Assembly: GCA_025457785.1 (NCBI GenBank)
Contig: JALOTS010000015.1
Span: 1 to 15,755 of the forward strand
DNA: 15,755 bases
Direction: 5' to 3'
From: Pontiellaceae bacterium
GTDB lineage: Bacteria; Verrucomicrobiota; Kiritimatiellia; Kiritimatiellales; Tichowtungiaceae
The first letter of the stretch is position 1, and each line of letters opens with the position of its first letter. The notes beneath the pieces are model-generated. The model ran no database searches and was not told the origin of the DNA. It saw nothing but the letters and a program-made list of their open reading frames with translations. A program made the translations under genes and the position numbers. Below are positions 1 through 7,341 of the stretch, one piece after another.

Positions 1-444
1 GCCATCGGAACGCTCGTTGGACTGGTTGCGGCGATTGTTCAACGCACGTTCTGGCCGGGTTTGAATGAAATCTGGCAGTTTGTTTTCATCTTAGCCATTG
101 GGTTTATCGGAACGGTCACTGCGACGCTGCTGACCGAGCCGACCGATCCCGAGGTTCTGAAAAACATGTACATGAAGACCCGCCCGTTCGGAGTATGGGG
201 CCATCTGAAGAAAACGCTTTCGGCTGAAGAGCAGGCCAAGATGACCCGTGAACACCGCAACGATCTGCTGGCCGTTCCCTTCGCGCTGACTTGGCAGGCC
301 GCGCTGTTTCTGGCGCCGATGCTGTTCATCATTCACAACTGGCACGACGGCATCGTCATTGCGGTTACGGGCGTGATCGCCTTTGCGGGTCTCTATTTCA
401 TCTGGTTCCGCAACCAGCCGAAGGACAACTTTTATAACGACTGA
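1..444 (+). CDS. Sodium:solute symporter (SSS family), C-terminal part, cut by window start
   Basis: The reading frame is open from base 1 and ends at TGA 442-444, giving 147 residues of a longer protein whose start lies outside the window. Four hydrophobic stretches are visible: one at the cut N-terminus (AIGTLVGLVAAIV), then IWQFVFILAIGFIGTVTATLL, then LLAVPFALTWQAALFLAPML, and a last one near the C-terminus. Between the second and third is a charged loop with TEPTDPEVLKNMYMKTRPFG. A motif of this type, T-x-P-T-D-x-x-x-L-x-x-x-Y-x-K-x-R-P, is typical of the loop near the C-terminus of SSS-family symporters in Bacteroidota and PVC bacteria. Such proteins import sugars or other solutes with Na+ across the inner membrane. 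The substrate cannot be read from this fragment. Its position 120 bp upstream of exported glycosidases fits uptake of their products, but that is inference. Confidence 0.8.
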   Translation, partial: AIGTLVGLVAAIVQRTFWPGLNEIWQFVFILAIGFIGTVTATLLTEPTDPEVLKNMYMKTRPFGVWGHLKKTLSAEEQAKMTREHRNDLLAVPFALTWQAALFLAPMLFIIHNWHDGIVIAVTGVIAFAGLYFIWFRNQPKDNFYND

Positions 445-504
445 GCGGAAGCGGTTCGATCTGCCGGAACAGCATAAACCGAAACGGTTCCGTTCGCTGA
501 GCGG

Positions 505-521
505 CACGTTGTTCAAACGTG
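505..521 (+). promoter_or_regulatory. Hairpin or operator-like inverted repeat upstream of the first fusion gene
   Basis: Perfect 6-bp arms CACGTT (505-510) and AACGTG (516-521) flank a 5-base spacer. The site lies in the 120-bp gap between the symporter gene and the first beta-helix/GH71-99-like gene, just before a GC-rich hairpin with a T-run. It could be an operator for a dimeric regulator, part of a compound terminator, or chance. Confidence 0.25.
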
Positions 522-527
522 TTCACT

Positions 528-544
528 CCGGCGGGGCCGTTTTT
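528..544 (+). terminator. Possible short intrinsic terminator after the symporter gene
   Basis: Arms CGGC (529-532) and GCCG (536-539) flank a three-G loop and are followed at once by five T (540-544). The stem is all GC but only 4 bp, so it is a weak terminator candidate. It would separate the symporter from the next gene, or attenuate read-through. It ends only about 20 bp before the ATG at 565, so it could also affect translation start. Confidence 0.35.
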
Positions 545-564
545 AGAAAGGACAAATTCTGAGT

Positions 565-3384
565 ATGAAAAAAGGTGTGATCATTTTTGGACTCGCGTCA
601 TGCGTGCTCTTCAGTTCGTGCAAAACGGATAACGCTTCATCGAAGCCCGCCGGAACGCCGCCGGTTAAGCCGGCCGCCCCGCAGGTGCTCGTGAAGCCGG
701 GCGATGACCTGCAGGCGGTGCTGAATTCCGGCGCGGATCTGGTTCTCAAGCCGGGATGCGTTTACAACATTTATGAGACATTGAATTATAAAAAGCCCGG
801 ACAGAAAATCTTCACAAAAGATGCCCGCTGTCCTTCACAGTTCGCCCGGCTCAAGATCGCCGGGAAAGATTTAATGATGCTGATTCATGCCGGCGGTATA
901 GAAGGCGCGGTGCTGGAACACGTCATTTGCGACGGCAACCGCTATGAGCTGTCCACCGTGCCGAAAACCGGCCCCGGCGGCGGCGGACAGCCGGCGCTGG
1001 TTCACTTCGGAGGCGACGGAGCGGACAATCAGATTGTCCGTGAAAACATCTTTATGAACACGCGCACCTGGTCCACTTTGAAACTGCATGAAGGGGCCAA
1101 AAACGCGCTGGCGGAAAATAATATTATTCTCGGCGCGGGGGTTGACTGCCGGGGGAACGGGCGTGAAGCGCAGGAGGTTCCTTTCAGTTGGGGCGACGGC
1201 ATTTCCTGCGCCGCCGCCGGCTCGATCATCCGCAACAATCTGATGATCGATCCGACCGATGTCGGAGTCGTACTCTACGGCGCACCGGGAACTGTGGTGG
1301 AAAGCAATGTGGTCGCTTCGATTTCGCGCGAATCGCTGGGCGGAATCAACATGGTCGATGCGATTGCCTTTTATCAGCTTAATCCGGAGGGAACCCTTGC
1401 GGACTACCGCGGCGTGAAGGTGCGCAACAACTACATCGATGCCATGGGATCGCGGATTCACATGGGCATCCCGATGGGTGCCGTTCCGTGGGTGCCGAAA
1501 TGGAAGGGCAAGATCCTGACCGGAGCCGAAGTGACCGGAAACACCATGGCCGGCGGCGCGGGCGCCTACGGCTTCGTGGTGCACGGCGTGACCGACTGGA
1601 AGGTCGAGGGGAATATCAGCACGGCGAGTTATTCCGGCATAGCCGACGGACTTTCTCCGACGAACCGCGCCCACCCCCCCGCCGCATTTGTCTATGATCC
1701 GGCTACGGTGGAGAACGTTACCCTGCAACCTGAATTTGTGACGTGCAATCCGCATATCGCGCATCTGCTGCGCTGCAACCACGGGCCGGTTGATGAAAAG
1801 GGCTATCGCATTTACACCTATGGCGATGCGGAGGCAGCGGCCGTGGTGAAGTCCGCCTATCTCGAAATGCTCGGACGCACGGCTGACGAAGGCGGGCTGA
1901 AAGAAAAAACCGCCTGGCTGCAGTCCAATAAAATGAACGCCGACGGCATTCGCCGCAGTATGATGGCGGGCGCCGAGTTTAAAGGCCGTTACGGAAATGT
2001 GGCACCCGAAGACCTTCACCCCTACCGCACGAAGTTGTGGTTCGGCATTTTTAACGCGATCATTCGGGATGCAGGCAAATGGCCGTCCGCCAAAGATCTG
2101 TATTTTAAATCATTGGAGGCATTGCAAATGGATAAACGGGCGCAGTTAAAGATTGACCGTGTTGATGAATCGACGCTCACCGGAAAAGTAATGTGCGGCT
2201 ATCAGGGATGGTATCGCTGCCCCGGCGACGGCTCCGGACTGCCGTGGGTACACTATCGCAACCAGAAGAGCATGTATTTCTGGCCGGGTGAAGCGGGCAT
2301 TGAGTATTGGCCGGATATGTCGGAACTGGATGCGGATGAAAAATTCAAGACCGCATTCCGCCACGCGGACGGCAGCCCGGCGTATGTTTACAGTTCCAAT
2401 GTTCGGAAAACAACCCTGCGTCATTTCAAGTGGATGAAGGATTACGGTATCGACGGGGTTTTTGTACAACGTTACGTGATGGAAACCACCATTGATAACG
2501 ATCAGGAAGCCATTCTCAGCGGCAAGGCGTACAATCAGGTGCTGGAACACTGCCGGGCCGGCGCAAACCGGTACGGACGCACCTACTGTGTTATGTACGA
2601 TCTGACATCCATGCCGGGAAATTACGTTGAAAAATTCAAGGCTGACTGGCGGTTTCTGGTCGATCAGATGAAAATCACCCGCGACCCGTCCGACACCGCC
2701 TACCAGAAACATAACGGCAAACCGGTGGTCGGTCTCTGGGGCGTCGGCATCAACGACGGCCGCGCCTACGGGTCGAAGGAGATCGCCGAAATGATCAGTT
2801 TTTTAAAGAACGATCCGGTTTACGGCGGTATGACCGTGCTGCTGGGAACCGATATCGGCTGGCGCACCGGCGAGCGCGACGCAGGCCCGGTTGCGGAGTG
2901 GGCTCCGGTCTATAAGGCGGCGGACATTATCTCCCCCTGGACCGTCACCCGCTTCGGCGGACAGATCGAAGCCGGCGCGTATGCCGCCGGTATCGCAAAG
3001 GAAGACCGGCTTTGGTGCGATCAAAACGGGCTCGACTTCATGCCGGTCGTCTGGCCGGGGTTCTGCTGGGCCAATCTGAAGGCCGGCCAGCCCAATGCCA
3101 ATCCCGAGGCATTCTTCGACCGCGAGGGCGGAAAGTTTCTCTGGTCGCAGTACGCGGCGCTTTTAAAAGATGCCGGAGCCGCGATGGTCTATCAGGCGAT
3201 GTTTGACGAGCTGGACGAGGGTACGCAGATTTATAAAGTGACGGATAATCCGCCGAACGGAAAAAGCCGGTTCAAGACCTATAACGGCCTGCCGTCCGAC
3301 CACTATCTGTGGCTGGTCGGCGAAGCCTCCAAAATGGTGCGCGGCGAGGTTTCGGTGGTCAGCGAAATGCCGGTTCGTAAATAA
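565..3384 (+). CDS. Lipoprotein: right-handed beta-helix + DUF4214-like + GH71/GH99-like glycosidase
   Basis: This 939-residue exported protein has three modules. The N-terminus (MKK, hydrophobic core, then LFSSC with Cys19) fits a lipoprotein signal, followed by a Pro/Ala-rich linker to about residue 35. Residues about 37-415 contain repeated N-N-x-I/V-x-x beta-helix turns and the motifs CDGNRYELS and WGDGIS (W209). Residues about 419-480 match the DUF4214 pattern (AYLEMLGR...EFKGRYG). Residues about 540-925 resemble GH71/GH99-like proteins: CGYQGW, YGIDGVFVQR, ISPWTV and, near the end, FDELDEGTQI. In GH99 endo-alpha-mannosidases the equivalent motif carries two catalytic glutamates; here they would be E882 and E885. 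The protein is probably an outer-membrane-anchored glycan hydrolase. The beta-helix could bind or cleave glycan; its function is unknown. AAAGGA at 547-552 is a rather distant ribosome-binding site. The next gene follows after 18 bp. Confidence 0.85.
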   Translation: MKKGVIIFGLASCVLFSSCKTDNASSKPAGTPPVKPAAPQVLVKPGDDLQAVLNSGADLVLKPGCVYNIYETLNYKKPGQKIFTKDARCPSQFARLKIAGKDLMMLIHAGGIEGAVLEHVICDGNRYELSTVPKTGPGGGGQPALVHFGGDGADNQIVRENIFMNTRTWSTLKLHEGAKNALAENNIILGAGVDCRGNGREAQEVPFSWGDGISCAAAGSIIRNNLMIDPTDVGVVLYGAPGTVVESNVVASISRESLGGINMVDAIAFYQLNPEGTLADYRGVKVRNNYIDAMGSRIHMGIPMGAVPWVPKWKGKILTGAEVTGNTMAGGAGAYGFVVHGVTDWKVEGNISTASYSGIADGLSPTNRAHPPAAFVYDPATVENVTLQPEFVTCNPHIAHLLRCNHGPVDEKGYRIYTYGDAEAAAVVKSAYLEMLGRTADEGGLKEKTAWLQSNKMNADGIRRSMMAGAEFKGRYGNVAPEDLHPYRTKLWFGIFNAIIRDAGKWPSAKDLYFKSLEALQMDKRAQLKIDRVDESTLTGKVMCGYQGWYRCPGDGSGLPWVHYRNQKSMYFWPGEAGIEYWPDMSELDADEKFKTAFRHADGSPAYVYSSNVRKTTLRHFKWMKDYGIDGVFVQRYVMETTIDNDQEAILSGKAYNQVLEHCRAGANRYGRTYCVMYDLTSMPGNYVEKFKADWRFLVDQMKITRDPSDTAYQKHNGKPVVGLWGVGINDGRAYGSKEIAEMISFLKNDPVYGGMTVLLGTDIGWRTGERDAGPVAEWAPVYKAADIISPWTVTRFGGQIEAGAYAAGIAKEDRLWCDQNGLDFMPVVWPGFCWANLKAGQPNANPEAFFDREGGKFLWSQYAALLKDAGAAMVYQAMFDELDEGTQIYKVTDNPPNGKSRFKTYNGLPSDHYLWLVGEASKMVRGEVSVVSEMPVRK

Positions 3385-3402
3385 AATCAGGGGGCGTTTA
3401 TT

Positions 3403-6153
3403 ATGTTTAAGAGAGTCGTTGTACCATTCTGTGCGGTGTTGTTGTGTGCCGGTGCTTATGCCTCGATGCCGGTGAAGCCGGGGGATGATCTGCAGGCTGT
3501 GCTGGACCGGGGAGAAGATCTGGTTTTGCAGTCCGGCGCGGTTTATCCGGTTCCCAAGACGCTTCACTATCGCAAGGCCGGGCAGAAGATCTATACGAAG
3601 GATGCCCGCTCTCCTGCCGAATATGCCGTGCTTAAACTGGCCGATGCCTCCGCCATGCTGCTGCTGAATGCCGGCGGGGTGAAATGGGTGCTGCTGGAGC
3701 ATGTGATCTGCGACGGCAGCCGCTATGAACTCTCTACGGTCCCAAAGCCGAGAATCGGCGGCGGCGGACAGCCCCCGCTGGTTCATTTCGGCGGAGAGGG
3801 CGGCGATAACGCCGTGATCCGTGAAAATGTATTTTTAAATACACGCACCTGGTCCACCGTGAAAATTCATGAAGGCGCATCGGGCTGCCTCGTCGAAAAC
3901 AATCTGATTTTCGGGGCCGGAGTGGATGCCCGCGGCAACGGCCGCGAAGCGGCCGAAGAGCCCTTCAACTGGGGCGACGGGATTTCCTGCGCCGGGCGGG
4001 ATTCCATCATCCGCAACAATCTGATTATTGATCCGACCGATGTGGGCGTTGTGCTCTACGCGGCACCCGGTTCCGTGGTTGAAGGCAACGTGGTTGCGTC
4101 GGTTTCCCGCGAATCGCTCGGCGGCATTAATCTGGTCGATGCCCTGGAATATTATGCGCTCAACGAAGAGAAAAACCTGATTGATTACCGCGGGGTCAAA
4201 ATCCGCAACAACATGATCGATGCCGTCGGCGCGCGCATTCACATGAGTATTCCGGCGGGATGCGTGCCGTGGGTGCCGCACTGGCGCGGAAACATTCTTC
4301 TGGGCGGCGAGGTAACGGGCAATACGATAGCCGGCGGCGCGGCGGCCTACGGCATCGTGGCGCACGGACTGAAGGAGTGGAAAATTACCGGCAACAGGAG
4401 CACGGCGAGTTATTCCGGACTGGCCGAATACGGCGCTCACAAAAATCCGCCGGACGACCCGACGGCGTTTATTTATGATCGCAACAGTGTGAACGCATGC
4501 GAGCTGCAGCCGGAGTTCGTGCCGTGTCAGCGGCATGTTGAACACCTGCTGCGCACGCAGTTTGCGCCGGAAGATGAGCATGGGTACCAGATGCACGATT
4601 ACGGCGACGCGGAGGTCCGGGCCGCAGTCGAAACGGCTTATCTTGAAATGCTGGGCCGCAAGCCGAACGAAGCGGAATTTAAGGAAAGTGTAAAATTGCT
4701 CCGCACCCGCAAAATGAATGCCGACGGGCTGCGGCGCCGCATGATGGCGGGACCGGAGTTTAAAAACAAATTCGGCTATGTTGCGCCGGAGCAGTTGCAT
4801 CCCTGGCGCAATCAGATGTGGCTTGGCATCTGCGATAACCTGATTCGTAAAAACGGGAAATTTCCGTCCGCGTTTCAATTGTATAACGGGGCGCTGGCGG
4901 CTCTCCGGGTGGAAAACCGCCGGACGCTGACGATCGACCGGGTGGATGCTTCGACCCTGAACAAAAAGGTAATGTGCGGCTATCAGGGCTGGTTCCGCTG
5001 TCCGGGCGACGGCTCCGGTCTCTCCTGGGTGCATTACCGCAATCAGCTCAGCATGTATTTCTGGCCGGGCGAGGCGGGTATTGACTTCTGGCCCGATATG
5101 TCCGAGATGGGCGAACACGAAAAATTCAAAACGCAGTTCCGTCACACCGACGGCAGCCCGGCGTATGTTTACAGTTCGATGATTCGCGACACCACCGTGC
5201 GCCATTTCAAATGGATGAAGGACTACGGGATCGACGGGGTGTTTGTGCAGCGCTTCATTATGGAAACCACGATCGACGGCGATCAGGAGGCCATCTTGAG
5301 CGGCAAGGCGTATAACAAGGTGCTGGAGCACTGCCGCGACGGCGCCAATCAGTACGGTCGAACCTATACGATCATGTACGATCTGACGGATATGCCCTCC
5401 AACTATGTTGACAAAGTGAAAAACGACTGGCGTTTTCTGGTCGATGAAATGAAAATCTCCCGCGACCCGCATGATCTCGCGTTTCAGCGGCATAAAGGCA
5501 AACCGGTGATTGCCCTCTGGGGAATCGGTAAAAAGAGGATAAGCCTTCAGGACTCTGCCGCGCTGATCAATTTCTTCAAAAACGATCCCGATTACGGCGG
5601 GATGACGGTGATGCTGGGTACGCCGTTTGACTGGCGGAATACGGAGCGAAGCGCAGAGGAACAGGCCGCCTGGGAGGCGCTGTTTAAAACGGCCGATATC
5701 ATCTCTCCCTGGTCGGTTGGACGTTACCGAGGGCAGGATGAGGCCCGTGACTATGCGGCAGGTCAGGCGAAAGAGGATAAGCTGTGGTGCGGTGCAAACG
5801 GCCTGGATTTTATGCCGGTGGTCTTCCCGGGCTTCTGCTGGGCCAACCTCAAAGCCGGGCAGTCCCGCGCCAACCCGAACTCTTTTATCGACCGCGAGGA
5901 CGGAAAGTTTCTCTGGGCGCAGTATGCCTCCCATATCGAAAACGGGCAGACGATGATTTATCAGGCCATGTTTGATGAGATGGATGAAGGCACGCAGATT
6001 TTCAAGGTGACCAATGATCCGCCGAACGGAAAGAGTCAGTTCAAAACCTATAACGGCCTCCCGTCCGACTATTACCTCTGGATGGTCGGCGAAGCCGCCA
6101 GGATGGTCAGCGGCAAAACTCCGGTGACGAAAGATGTTCCGCCGCGAAAATAA
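3403..6153 (+). CDS. Secreted paralogue: right-handed beta-helix + DUF4214-like + GH71/GH99-like glycosidase
   Basis: This 916-residue protein is a clear tandem paralogue of the preceding gene and is probably co-transcribed with it, with an 18-bp gap and AGGGGG at 3389-3394 as ribosome-binding site. Its N-terminus is a type I signal peptide (MFKR, hydrophobic core, cleavage after AYA at residue 20), so it should be soluble rather than lipid-anchored. The modules run in the same order: beta-helix about 23-395 (WGDGIS, W190), DUF4214-like about 402-460, GH71/99-like about 520-905. The putative catalytic motif reads FDEMDEGTQI, with E859 and E862 as the likely pair. Loop differences from the first copy cluster at about 2750-2780 versus 5530-5550, where this copy is shorter, and in the linker before the DUF4214-like part. 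Specificity is unknown; action on an alpha-mannoside is inferred from GH99 resemblance and the downstream GH92 gene. Confidence 0.85.
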   Translation: MFKRVVVPFCAVLLCAGAYASMPVKPGDDLQAVLDRGEDLVLQSGAVYPVPKTLHYRKAGQKIYTKDARSPAEYAVLKLADASAMLLLNAGGVKWVLLEHVICDGSRYELSTVPKPRIGGGGQPPLVHFGGEGGDNAVIRENVFLNTRTWSTVKIHEGASGCLVENNLIFGAGVDARGNGREAAEEPFNWGDGISCAGRDSIIRNNLIIDPTDVGVVLYAAPGSVVEGNVVASVSRESLGGINLVDALEYYALNEEKNLIDYRGVKIRNNMIDAVGARIHMSIPAGCVPWVPHWRGNILLGGEVTGNTIAGGAAAYGIVAHGLKEWKITGNRSTASYSGLAEYGAHKNPPDDPTAFIYDRNSVNACELQPEFVPCQRHVEHLLRTQFAPEDEHGYQMHDYGDAEVRAAVETAYLEMLGRKPNEAEFKESVKLLRTRKMNADGLRRRMMAGPEFKNKFGYVAPEQLHPWRNQMWLGICDNLIRKNGKFPSAFQLYNGALAALRVENRRTLTIDRVDASTLNKKVMCGYQGWFRCPGDGSGLSWVHYRNQLSMYFWPGEAGIDFWPDMSEMGEHEKFKTQFRHTDGSPAYVYSSMIRDTTVRHFKWMKDYGIDGVFVQRFIMETTIDGDQEAILSGKAYNKVLEHCRDGANQYGRTYTIMYDLTDMPSNYVDKVKNDWRFLVDEMKISRDPHDLAFQRHKGKPVIALWGIGKKRISLQDSAALINFFKNDPDYGGMTVMLGTPFDWRNTERSAEEQAAWEALFKTADIISPWSVGRYRGQDEARDYAAGQAKEDKLWCGANGLDFMPVVFPGFCWANLKAGQSRANPNSFIDREDGKFLWAQYASHIENGQTMIYQAMFDEMDEGTQIFKVTNDPPNGKSQFKTYNGLPSDYYLWMVGEAARMVSGKTPVTKDVPPRK

Positions 6154-6165
6154 GGACGTTGGAAT

Positions 6166-6214
6166 GCAGAATAATCGTTCTGCCTGCCTGTTTTTACACT
6201 CCGGCGCGGTTTTT
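6166..6214 (+). terminator. Possible terminator region after the tandem fusion genes
   Basis: Soon after the stop at 6153 there is a perfect 6-bp stem, GCAGAA (6166-6171) with TTCTGC (6178-6183), followed 7 bases later by five T (6191-6195). A second small stem, CCG (6201-6203) with CGG (6207-6209), is followed directly by five T (6210-6214). Neither is a strong intrinsic terminator alone. Together they mark a likely end of the two-gene unit. The rest of the 278-bp gap up to 6432 holds no recognisable gene; one further inverted repeat is listed separately. Confidence 0.4.
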
Positions 6215-6313
6215 CTGCCCGAAATAAAATTTTAAAAGCAGGGTTGACCAAAGCGGGTACTCTGATCCTTTTTCGGAAGCAGATGAGCAGGCGGTTTCCC
6301 GTGAAGATTTGCC

Positions 6314-6334
6314 GTGAACGGGACGTTTGTTCAC
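6314..6334. promoter_or_regulatory. Inverted repeat upstream of the short-chain dehydrogenase gene
   Basis: Perfect arms GTGAAC (6314-6319) and GTTCAC (6329-6334) are separated by 9 bases, about 100 bp upstream of the ATG at 6432. The spacing fits a dimeric regulator binding on one DNA face, but no regulator is assigned and a 6-bp match can arise by chance. Confidence 0.25.
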
Positions 6335-6431
6335 CATAAAGAAACTGCGTTCAGATATACCTGCCGGTATTTCGTATTAAAGGTTGAGGTTATCTGTGCG
6401 GCGTTTCATTGTTTTTGGAAGGGAGAACAGC

Positions 6432-7193
6432 ATGTCTGAAGCGAAAAAACGTATTGCGATTGTGACTGGCGCTACGTCCGGTATCGGTGAAGCCGCAACC
6501 CGGAAGTTTGTCGGGGCCGGATTCAGTGTGGTCGGAACCGGACGCAGGGCCGATAAACTGGCCGCGCTGGGAAATGAACTCGGCGAACAGTTCTGCGGCG
6601 TTGCCGGCGATGCAGCCGACAGCAATGTGCTGGATCTGCTGTTTGATACGGCGGTTGAGCGGTTCGGCAGGGAAGCCGATCTGGTCGTTGCCAATGCCGG
6701 CCGCGGGCTGGGCGGCTCGGTGAAGGATGCCGATCTTTCACAGCTTCCGGATCTGCTGAGTGTCAACATCAGCGGAACGGTTTTGCTCCTGCAGAAAGCG
6801 GCCCACAGAATGGTTGAAACACAAAAGACAGCCTTCCCCGCTTCGGCGGCCGATATTGTGATTGTCGGCTCGGTTGTCGGACGGCATATCTCGCCGTTCA
6901 GCGCGGTTTACGGTGCATCCAAATTTTCTGTCCATGCACTGGCGGAAGGGCTGCGGCGGGAGGTCGGCCCGCAGGGTGTCCGCGTCTCGCTGGTTGAGCC
7001 GGGGATTGTTGTGAGCGGGTTTCAGGATGCCGCCGGTTACAGCGAGGAGCTGACGGAAAGCTTTCATAAACGCTTCGGCCCGCTGCTGGCCGGCTCAGAG
7101 GTGGCTGACGCGATTTATTATATCGTCACTCAGCCGCCGCACGTCCATATCAGCGACGTGGTCGTCCGCCCGACCCGGCAGGATTACCCGTAA
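6432..7193 (+). CDS. Classical short-chain dehydrogenase/reductase (SDR), probably NADP(H)-dependent
   Basis: This 253-residue cytoplasmic oxidoreductase has the full classical SDR set: the Rossmann dinucleotide motif TGATSGIG (residues 12-19), the NAG motif in VVANAGRG, a catalytic Ser in VGSVVG and the catalytic YGASK (Tyr and Lys). The basic GRR after the second beta-strand suggests NADP(H) rather than NAD(H). Length is normal for the family (about 250 residues). I chose the ATG at 6432 because GGAAGGGAG lies about 6 bases upstream and MSEAKKRIAIVTG is a typical SDR N-terminus. The frame is open back to 6384, but that extension has no ribosome-binding site and looks non-coding. SDRs of this type often reduce 3-hydroxy acids or sugar-like carbonyls; the substrate is not evident. 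It has no export signal, unlike its neighbours, so a role in the glycan locus is uncertain. Confidence 0.92.
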   Translation: MSEAKKRIAIVTGATSGIGEAATRKFVGAGFSVVGTGRRADKLAALGNELGEQFCGVAGDAADSNVLDLLFDTAVERFGREADLVVANAGRGLGGSVKDADLSQLPDLLSVNISGTVLLLQKAAHRMVETQKTAFPASAADIVIVGSVVGRHISPFSAVYGASKFSVHALAEGLRREVGPQGVRVSLVEPGIVVSGFQDAAGYSEELTESFHKRFGPLLAGSEVADAIYYIVTQPPHVHISDVVVRPTRQDYP

Positions 7194-7341
7194 CCGGCCT
7201 TCTTCTGTCGGCGGCTTAACGCCCGTTGAGCAGGAAAAATGGAAAGTGCAAGGGAGAATGGATGAAACGGATCGTTTGTCTGTCGAAGTTTCCGGCGGGA
7301 CTGTGAAATGTGCGGCCTGTGTGCTTGTCAAATGGTCAACA

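Noticed and set aside
871..2019. Open frame on the - strand (382 codons) opposite the first fusion gene
   Set aside because: It is a shadow of the beta-helix coding region, with low-complexity composition, no motif and no ribosome-binding site.
3835..5934. Long open frame on the - strand (699 codons) opposite the second fusion gene
   Set aside because: It lies wholly inside a well-supported + strand gene with recognisable domains. Its translation has no family motif and is His/Arg/Val-rich, as expected from the complement of GC-rich codons.
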